From assembly GCA_029891385.1 (NCBI GenBank), contig CM057227.1, positions 58,467,567 to 58,531,566 of the forward strand: 64,000 nt of DNA, given 5' to 3'. This document shows, one piece after another, positions 24,134-35,638 of this stretch (the stretch's first letter is position 1; each line of letters begins with the position of its first letter). The translations under genes were made by a program, and so were the position numbers. The stretch is from Erythroxylum novogranatense (taxonomy: Eukaryota > Streptophyta > Magnoliopsida > Malpighiales > Erythroxylaceae). The notes under the pieces are model-generated. The model saw nothing but the letters and a program-made list of their open reading frames with translations. It was not told the origin of the DNA and made no database searches.

Positions 24134-26095
24134 TGTAAGTGTAAGTCGACTTGTACCATGTGTAAGGCGACTTGTGCTTGCTCGGTACTGATAAGTCGAC
24201 TTGTCCACTCGTGTAAGTCGACTTATATGTGTCTGATACCATAAGATTGTTAGAGTAGTGCCCTAAAGGCAATCCCTTTAGCGCTTTTGTTCATAGTCAT
24301 GTATGCACTTTATGAATAAATAAAGCAAGGCATATTTCATTTATTTGATGTTCATTTTATTATGAATTGATTGTGATCTTTAATCAAATTTATGAAGTCC
24401 ATGATATATGACATAGCATGAAGGAAATTATGATGCGATCATACTCTGAGATTCCTATCATGTGCAATTATGTCAAGATATCTAAATTATCCTAGTCATA
24501 GGATTAATGAGGCCGGACATCGTTAATCCGGATAGACTAGCACATGTCAAACTCCTTGATTGGATCAAGCAGTGGATCTCAGAAAACTGTAAATATTGAG
24601 ATATTTAGATTTGACATGTGGATGCTTACTAGTGGTAGTAAGTACATTGGATGACCTGCCATGAGATCATCACATGGATGTCCTATACAAATGTCAGTGA
24701 TAATCTCATCATAGCAATGGTGCAAGTATCCTTAGACTTGAGGTACTCGAGGATATCTTGAGTCTTGATTACGTGCTTTGACTTCATTCCTTGTTGCCTT
24801 TCGAGGTCGCTCATAGGGTGGTGATTGGAGTGCAGTTTGAGGTATTGAAGGTAATTGAGTAGCCAATAGAGGATTCACCACTTCTGTGATAGCAGAAGAG
24901 ACACCCATGGCCTCTTATCGGGATCATTACTTGGAAGTCTCTGGCGGAGAGCACACATGTGTCATGAAGAGGGTCTTCATGGACATATCAACTAATGAGT
25001 CCTAGGGCGAGGCTGATTACACTTGGACTAGATTTGATCGATCAGTCTAGTAAGAGTTGACACATTGCCCATACTCAAACCAAGTGGGGTATAACATGGT
25101 GAAAGGACGAATTGCACAGTAATTGTATATGGAAGGGTTCGTGATATGGTTTCATTAGTCAAACCAATTACTTTCCGGTCAATTGGGGGTCATGATGTGT
25201 TGCTAGATACCGCTCATGACTTGCTCAGATTAAGTGTTAATCTAAGTGGCCAACATAACCGGGAACCTAATGGGTCACACGCATAAGAGTGACTCGGAGA
25301 ATCTGTAAAATAGTTTCAGACAGAGATCCGATATCTGGAGAGCAATAGGATTAAATGGATCCCGATGAGATTGGGATATGTCCCGATGAGATCGTGACAT
25401 TGACATTGCTTAAAATCGTTTTCGACGATCTTTCGCCGGCGGGGCCCGGTAGGCCGGTAGAACCGACCCCAATTTGACTGGACCTCTTCAGCAAATATAT
25501 ATATGTTAATTAATTAATTAAGAATTGATTAATTATTATATATATATGCTAGTTTCGGTGGATGCCTTAAGGAATCAAAGTTTGACTTGGTCAAACTTAT
25601 GATTACCTTGACTTTTTAATTGATTTTAAGCCACCAACGTGGCTAGGCTCATAACCATGCTTTCTTATACCTTTAATTAGTTAAATAATGATATAAGAAG
25701 GCATGAGAAGCCTTAGAAGTAGTAGAAAGCTCGTTGATGAAGGTTGATGGCCGAAACTTACTTGTTAAGTTTAGGAAAATTTTGATTTTTCAAGGCTTTC
25801 TTCATTCCTCTCTTCCTCTCTAAGGCTTCTCCTAGTTATCTCACTTGCTCTCCAAGATCAAGGTTAGTGCTAGCACACTCTTTACCTTGTTCTAGCTATT
25901 CCCGGGTCAAAGGGGTTTGTCCCGGATAGGTTTTCTGACCTTTGCGTAGATACCGTTAGAGACGGTCTCCTTTGGTCGTTATAGTTTGACTAGTTATACA
26001 TACACATGGATCCTGACTTTCTGGAATGTCCCGGGACTCAAAATTTTAAATTCCGCACTGTGTTCATGTGATGAACACCCCGGGATTTTCCTACA
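24134..26095 (+). repeat. Copia-2 3' LTR
   Basis: 1962 bp, TGTAAG...CCTACA, uninterrupted. It provides the empty-site reference for GypC and the complete LTR of the family. The palindrome array is at its left end and an AT-rich inverted repeat at 25493-25548. Confidence 0.94.
24142..24225. repeat. Palindrome array in Copia-2 3' LTR (two pairs)
   Basis: Units start at 24142, 24163, 24192 and 24214, with spacings 21, 29 and 22, the same as in the 5' LTR. Confidence 0.9.
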
Positions 26096-26519
26096 ATAAA
26101 AATGTGGTCTCAAATAGAAATTCAACGCAAAATCAAGATGTACACGTCACGAAGGTCACATATTATCAAAAGGCATTGAGACTGATAAAGATGTGTCAGT
26201 CAAATAAGGTTCAAAATCTCACCGACTTTGTCTACCATTAGTCACTACTCTTCTAAAGATAATGCATATTGACCAATCCACACTCCAAGAGAAAAAGTAC
26301 ATGCTAAAGTTGCTATGAAATTATCCATTCAATCCACACTCCAATCATGATTATATAATCCTAGAAGCAATAGAAAATGAGAAAATGTTTCTTTCATTTG
26401 TTTTATTCTTTCTCTCATTTTGATTGAAAATTGAAAAACAAGTAACACAAACAAATTCAACAACACACATGCATATAAAAAGTAATGTGAAAAATGTAAA
26501 AGAAAAGAAATTTACTTCT

Positions 26520-26537
26520 CTTGGGTTGCCTCCCAAG
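26520..26537. repeat. Hairpin CTTGGG-TTGCCT-CCCAAG after the NonB2 ORF
   Basis: Perfect 6-bp arms lie about 45 bp after the stop codon of the gag-like frame. The same hairpin is at 48095-48112 in NonB3, while the sequence around it has diverged more. Confidence 0.75.
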
Positions 26538-26579
26538 TAGCGCCTTTGTTTAGGGTCGCTGGCTCGACTCCTCTTCTCC

Positions 26580-27549
26580 TCACGTGACAAAATTATGATC
26601 CTCGGGAATTGCATGTGGCTCTTCCACGTGAGGTAGTTCCGGATAGGGCCTTAATCGATCATCATCCTCCTTCAATATCTTCCCTATCCTCAGCTTCTCA
26701 AATTTGACCGTGTCCATACAATCTGAAAATATTTCGAACGTCTCTTCACCTTTTTCTTCATCATTAAATTCCTCCAATCTGTAATGTAAAGGTAAAGAGT
26801 TAGTTTCAAAAATAATTATGGACTCAGTACTTACCTCCGAGCTAAAAGATATGTCCTTTGTGGCTTCGAGCTCCTTCTCCACTTCTTCGACACAAACAAT
26901 TCGTTGAGGGTTGACCTCAAAATTTTCAAGCTCCTCATCACTTTGCAAATTTTCCGTATAGACTTCAATTGGGAACACCTCGGGTTGATACGGCTGCTCC
27001 TCTTCGCTTTGCGATTCGAGGTGATCAAGGCTTATTGCCATCTGACCCATTAGGTTTTCCCTCCTCTGTTGGTGTGCTCTTGTCTCTTGTACGAATTCTT
27101 GCATTTCCTGCTGCATCTCCCGTTGACTTGCTATGATTTCCTGAAAATCCTGGTGCAATTGCAAGTTGGAAGCAACAAGTTTGGTAAGAATTTCTTCTAA
27201 AGATGCACCTGAACCAGGTGGGATGGCTTTTGTCTCTTGTCAGAATTCTTGCATCTCCTGCTGCATATTCAGATCTTGGGCATTAGAATATGTGTCTTTT
27301 GAAAATTGTCCTCCATCATTCTGGAATTGTAAAGCATTCTCCTGTACTTGTAACATCAACTCTTCCAGAGATGGTTCGGAGTTGTGATAGGAAGCTTTTG
27401 GTCTATACCAGAATTGTTGTGTGTCCTGCAAACTATCATGGAAGTAATTCTGCTGATTATCCCATCCATAATAAAAAGTTAGGTTGATCAGTCCACACAT
27501 TGTTATAGGAGTGAGAATATGAATTATAAAAGAAATTACTTTCGTCCAT
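26580..27549 (-). pseudogene. NonB2 gag-like coiled-coil protein, nearly open
   Basis: The likely start is the ATG at 27549 (MDESNFFYNSYSHSYNN); a frameshift near 27470 leads to the frame of YYGWDNQQNYFHDSL. That frame runs to a single TGA at about 27242-27240, then continues in the same frame to the stop at 26580. The protein is glutamine- and glutamate-rich with heptad-like stretches. It has an internal repeat: QQEMQEF before the TGA and again near 27095, both followed by QET. The C-terminal half is acidic. No zinc knuckle, protease or RT is present. A structural gag-like role in a non-autonomous element is likely but unproven. The reading frame's homologue in NonB3 is more broken. Confidence 0.75.
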
Positions 27550-27686
27550 AACAATTTTTTTTTGTTTTTTTTTCAAACACAAAATAAGAAAATGAAAAGA
27601 TCACTAAATAACAGAAAAGAAATTAATCACGAACAAATATATACAAAACACCAATTAAATCACAAACAAAAAGTAAAATACCACAC

Positions 27687-27704
27687 TCCCCGGCAACGGC
27701 GCCA
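27687..27704 (-). other. NonB2 primer-binding site (tRNA-Asp)
   Basis: On the minus strand TGGCGCCGTTGCCGGGGA lies five bases inside the 5' LTR end. It is the 18-nt complement of the plant tRNA-Asp 3' end and fixes the element's orientation. Confidence 0.9.
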
Positions 27705-28657
27705 AAATTTGACCGCATGTCGTTTCACAAGTCAAAATTAAATAACTAGACTACTACTGTAGCAGTGGCAAGTCTAGGTCGATCCCACAGAGAGTGTGTG
27801 TAAAGTTTATGAAAAGAAATTAATCGGTGTTTACACTTAAAAGGAGGTTTTGGATTTTTAAAAGAAGAAATTAAAATAAAACTAACTAATAAAAACAAAA
27901 CAAAGAAAACATGCAATAAAATGATAAATGTGGGGAATTTGGTAGGGACCCGGTTCTTCGGTTCAATCTCAGCCTACACCCTGATTAAGCACATTTATTA
28001 ATTTGTTGTTCTTTAACCTCTTCTAGAAATTATTAATCTTGGATTAAAAATTAACCCTAGTTTTTCCTTAGGTTTTGTTTAATCAAGATACGATCTTTGA
28101 TTAAACCTAACCACCTAACAACCTAGGATACAATCTCTAGATTTAATTAGGCAGTAACATTACGAATTAGGAAAACCGATTAATCAAGGCAAAAACCACA
28201 TAAGCTTGGGTCATTTAACCTAGGTCTTGTTATTCCTAATGATTACGAATCATTAGTCGCTACACATGAATTTCAACATAACAATTACGGATTACATCGA
28301 AATTCTAGCAATGGGTTCAAAATTAACAATTCAATGAATGCATTAAAATTATCAAATCACAAAACCCAATAGGTTCATACACAAATAACCGAATAATAAC
28401 GAAAATCTGATTATCCATACGTAAAACCCAAATCAGTTAAAATCAGATAACGCAATCAATTCCTAATAAGAGAAAGAAACAATAAAATAATTAAAATAAT
28501 ACTTAACCCGAGTCATTGGCGTCGATTTCACCTCCAAACCGGTGTCGGAATGTTTAGCCCTTCATAGATATTTTCCAAGAAAAATACTTACTCACCCCTG
28601 TGTTGTGCCGACACTGTCTTATTCCTCACCGTAATTTTGTGTCTATTGTTCGTTGAT

Positions 28658-28675
28658 GTGACCAATAAAGGTCAC
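28658..28675. repeat. Hairpin GTGACC-AATAAA-GGTCAC in 5' LTR, copy 1
   Basis: Same 18-bp inverted repeat as at 4889. Confidence 0.75.
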
Positions 28676-28991
28676 CATCAACTAAAACATTGCTCTCCCC
28701 TCTTTGCTTTCTCCCTGCGTTTTTGCTTGGTCTCCTCTACCGACATTGTGCTCTCTTTGATACTGTGCAAAATTGACAAGACAAAAAAACTTTGATCCCT
28801 CTTTAAAACCTGGTCTCCTACTATGTCGTTTACGCAACCCACGCCTATGTCCACTGTAGCGTTATTTCTCCTGCGACGTCGTTCCTCGCATGCCTCCAGC
28901 CTTATGTTGCGTCAGTTACGTTCTCTTCTGCTAATTGATTTATTGCTCATGTGATTTAATTTGTTGACCCCCTATTGCACTGTTGCTTGAT

Positions 28992-29009
28992 GTGACCAAT
29001 AAAGGTCAC
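28992..29009. repeat. Hairpin GTGACC-AATAAA-GGTCAC in 5' LTR, copy 2
   Basis: Same word as at 5223; 334 bp from copy 1, as in the other LTR. Confidence 0.75.
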
Positions 29010-29416
29010 TTCACTTATAAACATTAGCTCCTGCGTGTGTGCTGCTTTAGTCCTTCTTTGCTGTGCATTTTGCCTCTGCTTCTAAATGAAACGCACCCCT
29101 TTTGAAACGTTAAACGCAACGCCTGCGTTGGTTGCTTCTTCTTGCGTTTTAAGTTAAACCCAATTGTGTTTAATTTGGTAATCTTCTTTGTCTTCTATTT
29201 TTTTTCTTTTAATTTTCTTTGTCCACTTCATGAAAGCAAGCGAAAATTGATCTTCGGAAAATGTCTCAAATGGGGTACTTTTGACTCACTTTAATTTCTT
29301 TGCTCTCGAATTGTACCTAAAATAAAATATGAACTAAAGTGAGTATCTTAATCATTTTTTTATCGATAATCGCTAAGTGAAAATAATTAAAAATATCAAC
29401 AATTAAGCACATATCA

Positions 29417-32041
29417 CTAATGCAGACGTGAACTGATCCTGACCTCAAACTCTGACTTGCATACAGTAGGCATACTCCCGTTGTCTAACGGGGTACTCTT
29501 CGATCTTGAAAAGTAGTTACAAGTTTGGGTGAGTTTGCGAACTCAATGAGAAACCATCATCGATGGTTCACTCAATTCATGCATTACGCAAATAGCGTAC
29601 AGCATATTACAATAACACATTCAGAATACCATATAGCAATTTACAGGTTCTCATGCAATCACAGAACTCAAAAATTTCGCAAATCAGTTAACACAATTGT
29701 ATCATGCACTCTCTCCTATTTCCCATTCACTGAATTCAATCCATCACAATGAGTATGCAATGCATATGTGACTCTTTCCCATTACATTTCAGTGTTGTGA
29801 CCGAGCGTTTAAACAGTGAACAATATTCAGTAGATGCATCTAGGGAGTAGGAGAGCCCTCTGGGTATGCACTAACTCCCTTCGAGCTCGAGGCTCTTTTC
29901 AGTATCAGTGGTGACTCAGGTCAAAACTGTTGTTATTTTTGTCCGTTCATACATTTGTGTATGAAATGCACAATGCCCAATATAATCACAGTCATATTGT
30001 CGTTAAAACCCACTTATCCCCACCAGTCAATTCATTCTCAATTATTGACAATAGTTCACAGTCACAGTTTATCACATGGGAAACATATAAGTTTCTCAAT
30101 CACAGGTAATTAACACTTCAATGTCAATTTCCCTTTCCCTTAGACCTTCGGTCCGATATTTCAGTCACAAACAATTCTCACATATACATCATTTCATTCA
30201 CATTTACAAATTATCACATTGAAGTATGACAATTTTCACCTTCACAAACAGTTTACTCTTCAATGCCAAAATTCACATATACCCATCATCGTATCCCACC
30301 AAATTCTAAGCACAGAACATTTAACAAATCAAGGATTGAGGAACCAATTAGGTTACTCACAGCATTCGAAAGCCATCGACCGGAAGTCCCAAAGAATATC
30401 CGTGGAATGTTGTTCCATCGGTATCTCTATACAGTCAAATAATTTCCCATTACTAAATGCACAATCAAAATAATTTAATGATGCACATGTTGCAATTAAC
30501 AGAATGTACGATGCATGTTCATGACCTTCCCGGCGCTATTTCCCAATTTCCACTTTCATTTGCCTCCAAACCGATTTTTCATACTATAGACACTATCCGA
30601 TTTAGACAATACCCTTATTCTCAAAGAAGACTTCAAAGCCAATATGTTTATACATTTGGTCAAAGTCACCCATTATACTATATCTCTAAAACCTCAAAGG
30701 CATTGAATTTATTTCCAATGTCTCAAAATTATACTCCAATTATCATGAAACAACCCTTAGGTTGAAATAGGAAACCATACTCAACTTTCTTTCAATATTC
30801 GAGATATCACTCATTTAATTTCAAACTTTCTTTCTTTACTTCAATTGTAGACCTCTCTCTCTAGATTATAACGAATTAAGAATCACTTCAATTGGAGGTC
30901 TACATCGTTAGTAGCAAAAACTAAAATAAACCAATTCAGAAAAATGGTCCTCGCCGCAGCCTCAGAGCTCTTGCCGCGGCGTCCTGGAGTCGTTTGTCGC
31001 GGCATGAAAAGACGCTCGCCGCGGTGTCTACACAGTGGCTCTTCGCAACGTATAAAATTGCTCGTCGCGACGTCCAACTTACCGCTCATCACGACGTCCC
31101 GCTCGTCGCGGCGAGTAAATTCCCGTTCATCGCGACGTGCGGGTCCTGGCTCGACTTCTCCGATCATTTTTCACATTTCTCTCTCTAAATCAGCCACAAC
31201 TCAACCTCAAACACTACAATCTTTAACATTTAAACCCATCAATGCATTTATCTAACAAATCAACAACATAAATACCATTCACTTACCAAATCGAACTTCC
31301 AATCTTCAAATCCCCGAAAATCTTCTCCAACCCCTAACACCCACGATTCTCTCCCAAAGCCACACAAAAGTTCATCTTCCTTAGGATTTAAGCTTTGCTT
31401 GCAAGTGGAGAAGAAGCAAGCAAATGGACAAACAAAATCGAGAAGGGGATCGAAAATCACCAAGGAAGAAGAAAGAAGCAAGCCTTAGGGTGAATGAAAA
31501 AGCTTTTCTGCCAATTTCAAAATCTAAGACATTTAAAGGGGGGTGCTCTCTTTTCCTAAAACACCCGTCAAGTTCCTTTTTCTTTTTTCAAAATCATTTC
31601 CGGTCCAATTCGTCTCCAAATTCCAATGGTTCGGCATATAAATTTCTAAAATCATAAATCTAATTTTCCATAGCCATTGGGCAGTTATTTCAGTACTATA
31701 CAATCAATCAATTCGTCACTCGGAAAATTTTTCGATCCGGACTTTTTCTCCGAAATTTTCCAGAAAATTTCTAATGGTCACTATCAAGTGACAATCACTC
31801 TAAAACAGTTCCAATTCCAATTCTCAAGCACAATTATCTCAGAAATTACAAAACAGATCATATTCACAAATAAATGTCGGGAATTGTCATGAATGCATGT
31901 ACATATATGTGTCTGTTCCAAATGTCTTATTCCTCTCTATACCGAGAGGCCAAATGCATGCTCATATCAAATATGCAATTTGACCTACAAGACCGTCCCA
32001 ATTTACCAATATAACCTTCCCATTGATGATGGGATGTTACA
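29417..32041 (-). repeat. GypE 3' LTR, truncated by NonB2
   Basis: It matches 36032-38649 closely; the first 390 bp of the complete LTR lie beyond NonB2. The minus-strand start TGTAACATCCC is at 32041. It contains a nine-unit palindrome array at 30951-31140. Confidence 0.9.
30951..31140. repeat. CGTCGCGACG-type palindrome array in GypE 3' LTR
   Basis: Nine related units (cores CGCCGCGGCG, CGTCGCGACG and variants) begin at 30951, 30972, 30995, 31016, 31040, 31062, 31086, 31103 and 31127. Spacings are 21, 23, 21, 24, 22, 24, 17 and 24 bp. The intervening bases differ. The surroundings are AT-rich, so this is a sharp GC island. Confidence 0.88.
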
Positions 32042-32059
32042 ATTCTCCCCTCCTAACAA

Positions 32060-32079
32060 AAATTTCGTCCTCGAAATTT
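32060..32079. repeat. PPT-proximal inverted repeat, GypE
   Basis: AAATTTCG and CGAAATTT flank TCCT, 18 bp from the LTR start. Same position and core as in GypC and GypG. Confidence 0.85.
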
Positions 32080-35000
32080 CATATATGACTGATCAGGAAG
32101 GCAGGGGAATTGTTTTGATCACTTACATATTGTTTCCCACTTATTCACTACATGATTAATTTCTACCAATTAACTGAAATCAATACAGTCAATCATTCCT
32201 TCTTCTTTTCTCAAACTCTACACTGTCTTAACTGTTTCCTCATGAATACTCGCAATTCTTTACTTTCAGTATCAATAACACATATATCGGATCATAACAA
32301 TATTTCCTAATCCTGTCCATGAAACACTTAGTGAATCCGAAACATCTTTTAGGTTTTAGGCTAACTTACCAATTCATAGTTCTATTCACACCACAGTCAC
32401 ATAGAAGTCACTTTATAACAAAATTTGTTTTCCTGAATAATACCTTTATCTCCATCTCAATGCATCTTAACCGAGGTGATCCACTTCGAAGCATTTCATT
32501 AATCGCTTACTAGATTTCATCTCTTTAGTGTTAAAACACTAATCTCGTAAGATTCTATAACCTTAATATTAATCAACTCGACTCATTGCCATTAACTTGG
32601 ATTACTTAACCCCTATTACAAATTCATTTCACTTATCAATATTATCTCAAATCAATCGTAGCCTTCAACTATGTTAGGCCCTGTTCACTTTAATATAGGG
32701 TGAATGACTCCTTATACACTATTCGAATGGTGCCACCAATATAAAAATTGTCATACTCACAATCAATCTGAACTATACATCAATCTCATATCCCAATGAA
32801 CTCCCAATTAAATTTGTCTCTAGCAGACCAGTCTATTGGTTATTCACACATATAATCATTCGATTTTACATTCTAAACCTTCAATTACTCTTTCAATGTA
32901 CTCTTACTAGAACATACAGCCTCAATTGTTCCTTGTGTTTTCTCTAACCGTTTCTTTAGTAGGTATTACACATACTTCTTAATCTAGTCATAAATATCAT
33001 TTTCTCAAAAGTTGGATTCATTTTCGATTCCTCCATAAGGTTCGCAAACTCTAAATCCTCAATTTGGGTTTTGTTAATCCTTTTTATACATACCTGATTT
33101 GGAATTCCAATAGCTAAGAATACTTTCTTTTTTCCCTTTAATAGCTTGACAGATTGCATTCAGTATTACACTAGGTTTAATAACCTTATCGCCCAAATTG
33201 TGATCTTCTGCCATTGACTTTTCTAATCAACACATTAAATTGCATCACTAGCATAATTTTGAAATACTCAGTCGCATAATCCTTTCCAATTCTTTCAAAT
33301 TCCCAAAATATCTTGACCGTTATCGATTTGCATATTCATAGACATATCCAGAAACGTTTCGGTATGAATAGTGTCTCCAAACTTTCAAAACAATACTCAG
33401 TACAACAATTCAATTCATCAATTGCAATGCAACCCATGTGGTTATACTTGTCCCCGTGTAAATAGAACCACTTTACACTAATTCAGCAAATTACATCATA
33501 ACCTTTACTGCGACACTTCATTCAATATTGCAAAATCTCCTAAATTAAAGTGATACGATCAATACTCAAGTTGAAAATTTCTCCAAATGTCTCTTTTTAC
33601 ATTCATCAGTCATACGATTCACACATTTTTTTTATCAAATATTTCTGTCAAAGGCTAAGACCAAAAAATCTTTAACAACTTCTGGACGAATCCAGCATAC
33701 AGCTAGTTCTAAATAACTCCAAATCCCATATATATATATATATATCCCTTGCAATTTTGCATTTTATCATCACCTATATCGTCATTAAGTCTCCCAATGT
33801 GCCATGTTCGAATACTAATTCATCCACAATTTATTTGAACAAGCTAAGATTCACTTTTATAAAGCTTTCATGATATAAAAGATTTCCCCGTCTATGCAAA
33901 AATATCTTTCTCTTCTTTTCATACACATCAAATATATCATTAATGATCATAGTCGCTATCCAATCTAAACACAACTGAGACACTTTACTCTTCAGTAGTA
34001 TAATACTGTCAGGGGCATTATTATCTCTGACAATTTCAACCCAAAACTCCTTATACCCATGATTGATTTTCATAACTCTTTAAGCATTCGATCTCCCCAA
34101 TGAAGAAAAATTCTCTTATGATTTTCTCACTTTCATAATGACATGTTCTCACAAATGTTCCTTTACACTAGTTCTCCACATAATTGAATTTATTGCCATC
34201 TTTACAACTTGGGTTGATAACACATTCATCATATCAATTGGTACTTCATGAACATGTTTACACAAAATTTTCTTGAACCGATATTTTCCTCATCATCGCA
34301 ATTAAAGTCTCCTTAATGTTCAAAAATCCTAGTACATAGTCGAATTCCTTACATTAACATAGTGCATACTTCTCAGTAGCAGATTCTATCTCATACTCTT
34401 GAGTCTCCGCTAGGATTAGAACTCCCATAAAAACTTTTAATTCATTTCAGATTTTTCCTTTCATCGATAAATTTATCAATTGAATCATTTGATCGATGTA
34501 ACCCAATTCAGGAAAACTCTTCGTTGAAAGAAGATTTCTTACTACTTTCATCGATACCGTTCACAGAATTTCTACGCATCAAAAGTCATCACATTTCTTG
34601 TCAGCCATTCTCAATGCCTTAGAAAATCAATTTTAGCTATTCATAATATCTCACGAAGATCAATTTATGCCATAACTCATGTAATCAAACATCCTTTTTC
34701 ATAAGATTTAGTGACGTATATACCGTCAAAATCATTTCAACTTTTTGAGAGACAGATGTAAAACAACTCCCCAATTAGTCACTTACGCTAAGGATACCTT
34801 GATCTCATTTGGTTTTTGACAACACTTCCCTTTTTGCACCTGCCCTCGTTCGTGAGGTCAATCTCAATTTATTCTCAATAGATCCCTATAAGCACTTTCA
34901 CTTCTTATTCTAACTCATATTGAACTTTAAACTAAAAGAACTATAGCTAGCAATCATCCACTAACTCACTAGCCATGGTACTCCCATTATCAGATATGCG

Positions 35001-35622
35001 TTTACATAGGCAAAACGACTGAACCTTGATAACTACTTTGTCAAACCCATGAATGTTCATAATTAAGTCAAAATCAGAGATGTATAATCATTCTTGATTT
35101 CCTGCTAACATATTCTGACTCTACGGTATAAAACTTTATTTATAACTCTCATCAAAGTAATCAAACCTAATTGTAGCCTTTCTAGATCATAGAAAATTTT
35201 ATTTTCATCCACTTTGTTTATACGCTTTCAATCTTGCCAATTCTAACCTATCTCTATTTTCCTCTATCAATCCACAAGTATATAAATTCATATCTATCCC
35301 ACATTCAAGGATATACCCCAGTATGACTCTGATGTTGTATTTCATAATATATCCACCAATACCAATACACTTAATCTTCATTCGTCAAATCGAACCTTAC
35401 ACTTTTTCTTATTCCATGATATCCACAACTTCCATTTATCACATTCTAACATATCTTCATTTTCCTCACTATTTCTAACCGCTTATACAATTGATACATG
35501 CTCATGCATGTGACTCATATGCTAGACTGGGGATCAGTTGTCACTGTCTGTCGTGACGTGACTTAAATTCATGTAACTTGACCTAAATTTCAAAAACAGC
35601 CCATATAAGATAGTACTTCTGG

Positions 35623-35634
35623 GCTCTGATACCA
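35623..35634 (-). other. GypE primer-binding site
   Basis: TGGTATCAGAGC on the minus strand, four bases after the LTR end; complementary to initiator tRNA-Met. Confidence 0.88.
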
Positions 35635-35638
35635 ACAA

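Larger units (their letters stand above)
6810..26095 (+). mobile_element. Copia-2: complete Ty1/copia element with nested GypC
   Basis: LTR ends are TGTAAGTG and CCTACA, flanked by ATAAA duplications, and it is inserted in the interior of NonB2. Without the 9.5 kb GypC insertion it is about 9.75 kb. The order is 5' LTR, tRNA-Met PBS, a 2 kb leader, gag, protease, integrase, RT, RNase H, PPT and 3' LTR. All reading frames except RNase H are broken. The order integrase before RT marks it as Ty1/copia; the lineage looks like Angela/TAR, which is an inference from RT wording. Confidence 0.95.
26096..29416 (-). mobile_element. NonB2 (right segment): interior, PBS and 5' LTR
   Basis: After the right ATAAA duplication the NonB2 interior resumes on the minus strand, with a gag-like reading frame, a tRNA-Asp PBS and a complete 5' LTR of 1707 bp. 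The element lies in the 3' LTR of GypE. No pol domain is seen anywhere in the element, so it is non-autonomous. The tRNA-Asp primer and the TGGCGCCGTTGCCGGGGA site are typical of Athila-like gypsy elements, which suggests that source; this is inference. Confidence 0.9.
27710..29416 (-). repeat. NonB2 5' LTR, complete
   Basis: 1707 bp, starting TGATATGTGC at 29416 and ending GCGGTCA at 27710 on the minus strand. It contains the two 18-bp hairpin words at 28658 and 28992 and several CG-rich words (TGCGACGTC, AACGCAGGCGTT type). It matches 4621-5645 and, more loosely, 49671-51305. Confidence 0.9.
32042..35638 (-). other. GypE interior, non-coding
   Basis: 3.6 kb of AT-rich sequence with no gag or pol similarity in any frame; the open frames here (up to 80 codons) look like chance. 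A TA microsatellite is at about 33727-33745. The ends are a PPT (GGAGGGGAGAAT in element sense) next to 32041 and a PBS near 35630. Confidence 0.8.

Noticed and set aside
27687..27704. tRNA-Asp-like sequence
   Set aside because: Only the 18-nt 3' end complement is present; it is a primer-binding site, not a tRNA gene.
30944..31255. Serine/arginine-rich open frames over the GypE palindrome array (also 37559-37863)
   Set aside because: They arise from translating CGTCGCGACG repeats, occur on both strands and in several frames, and have no family similarity.
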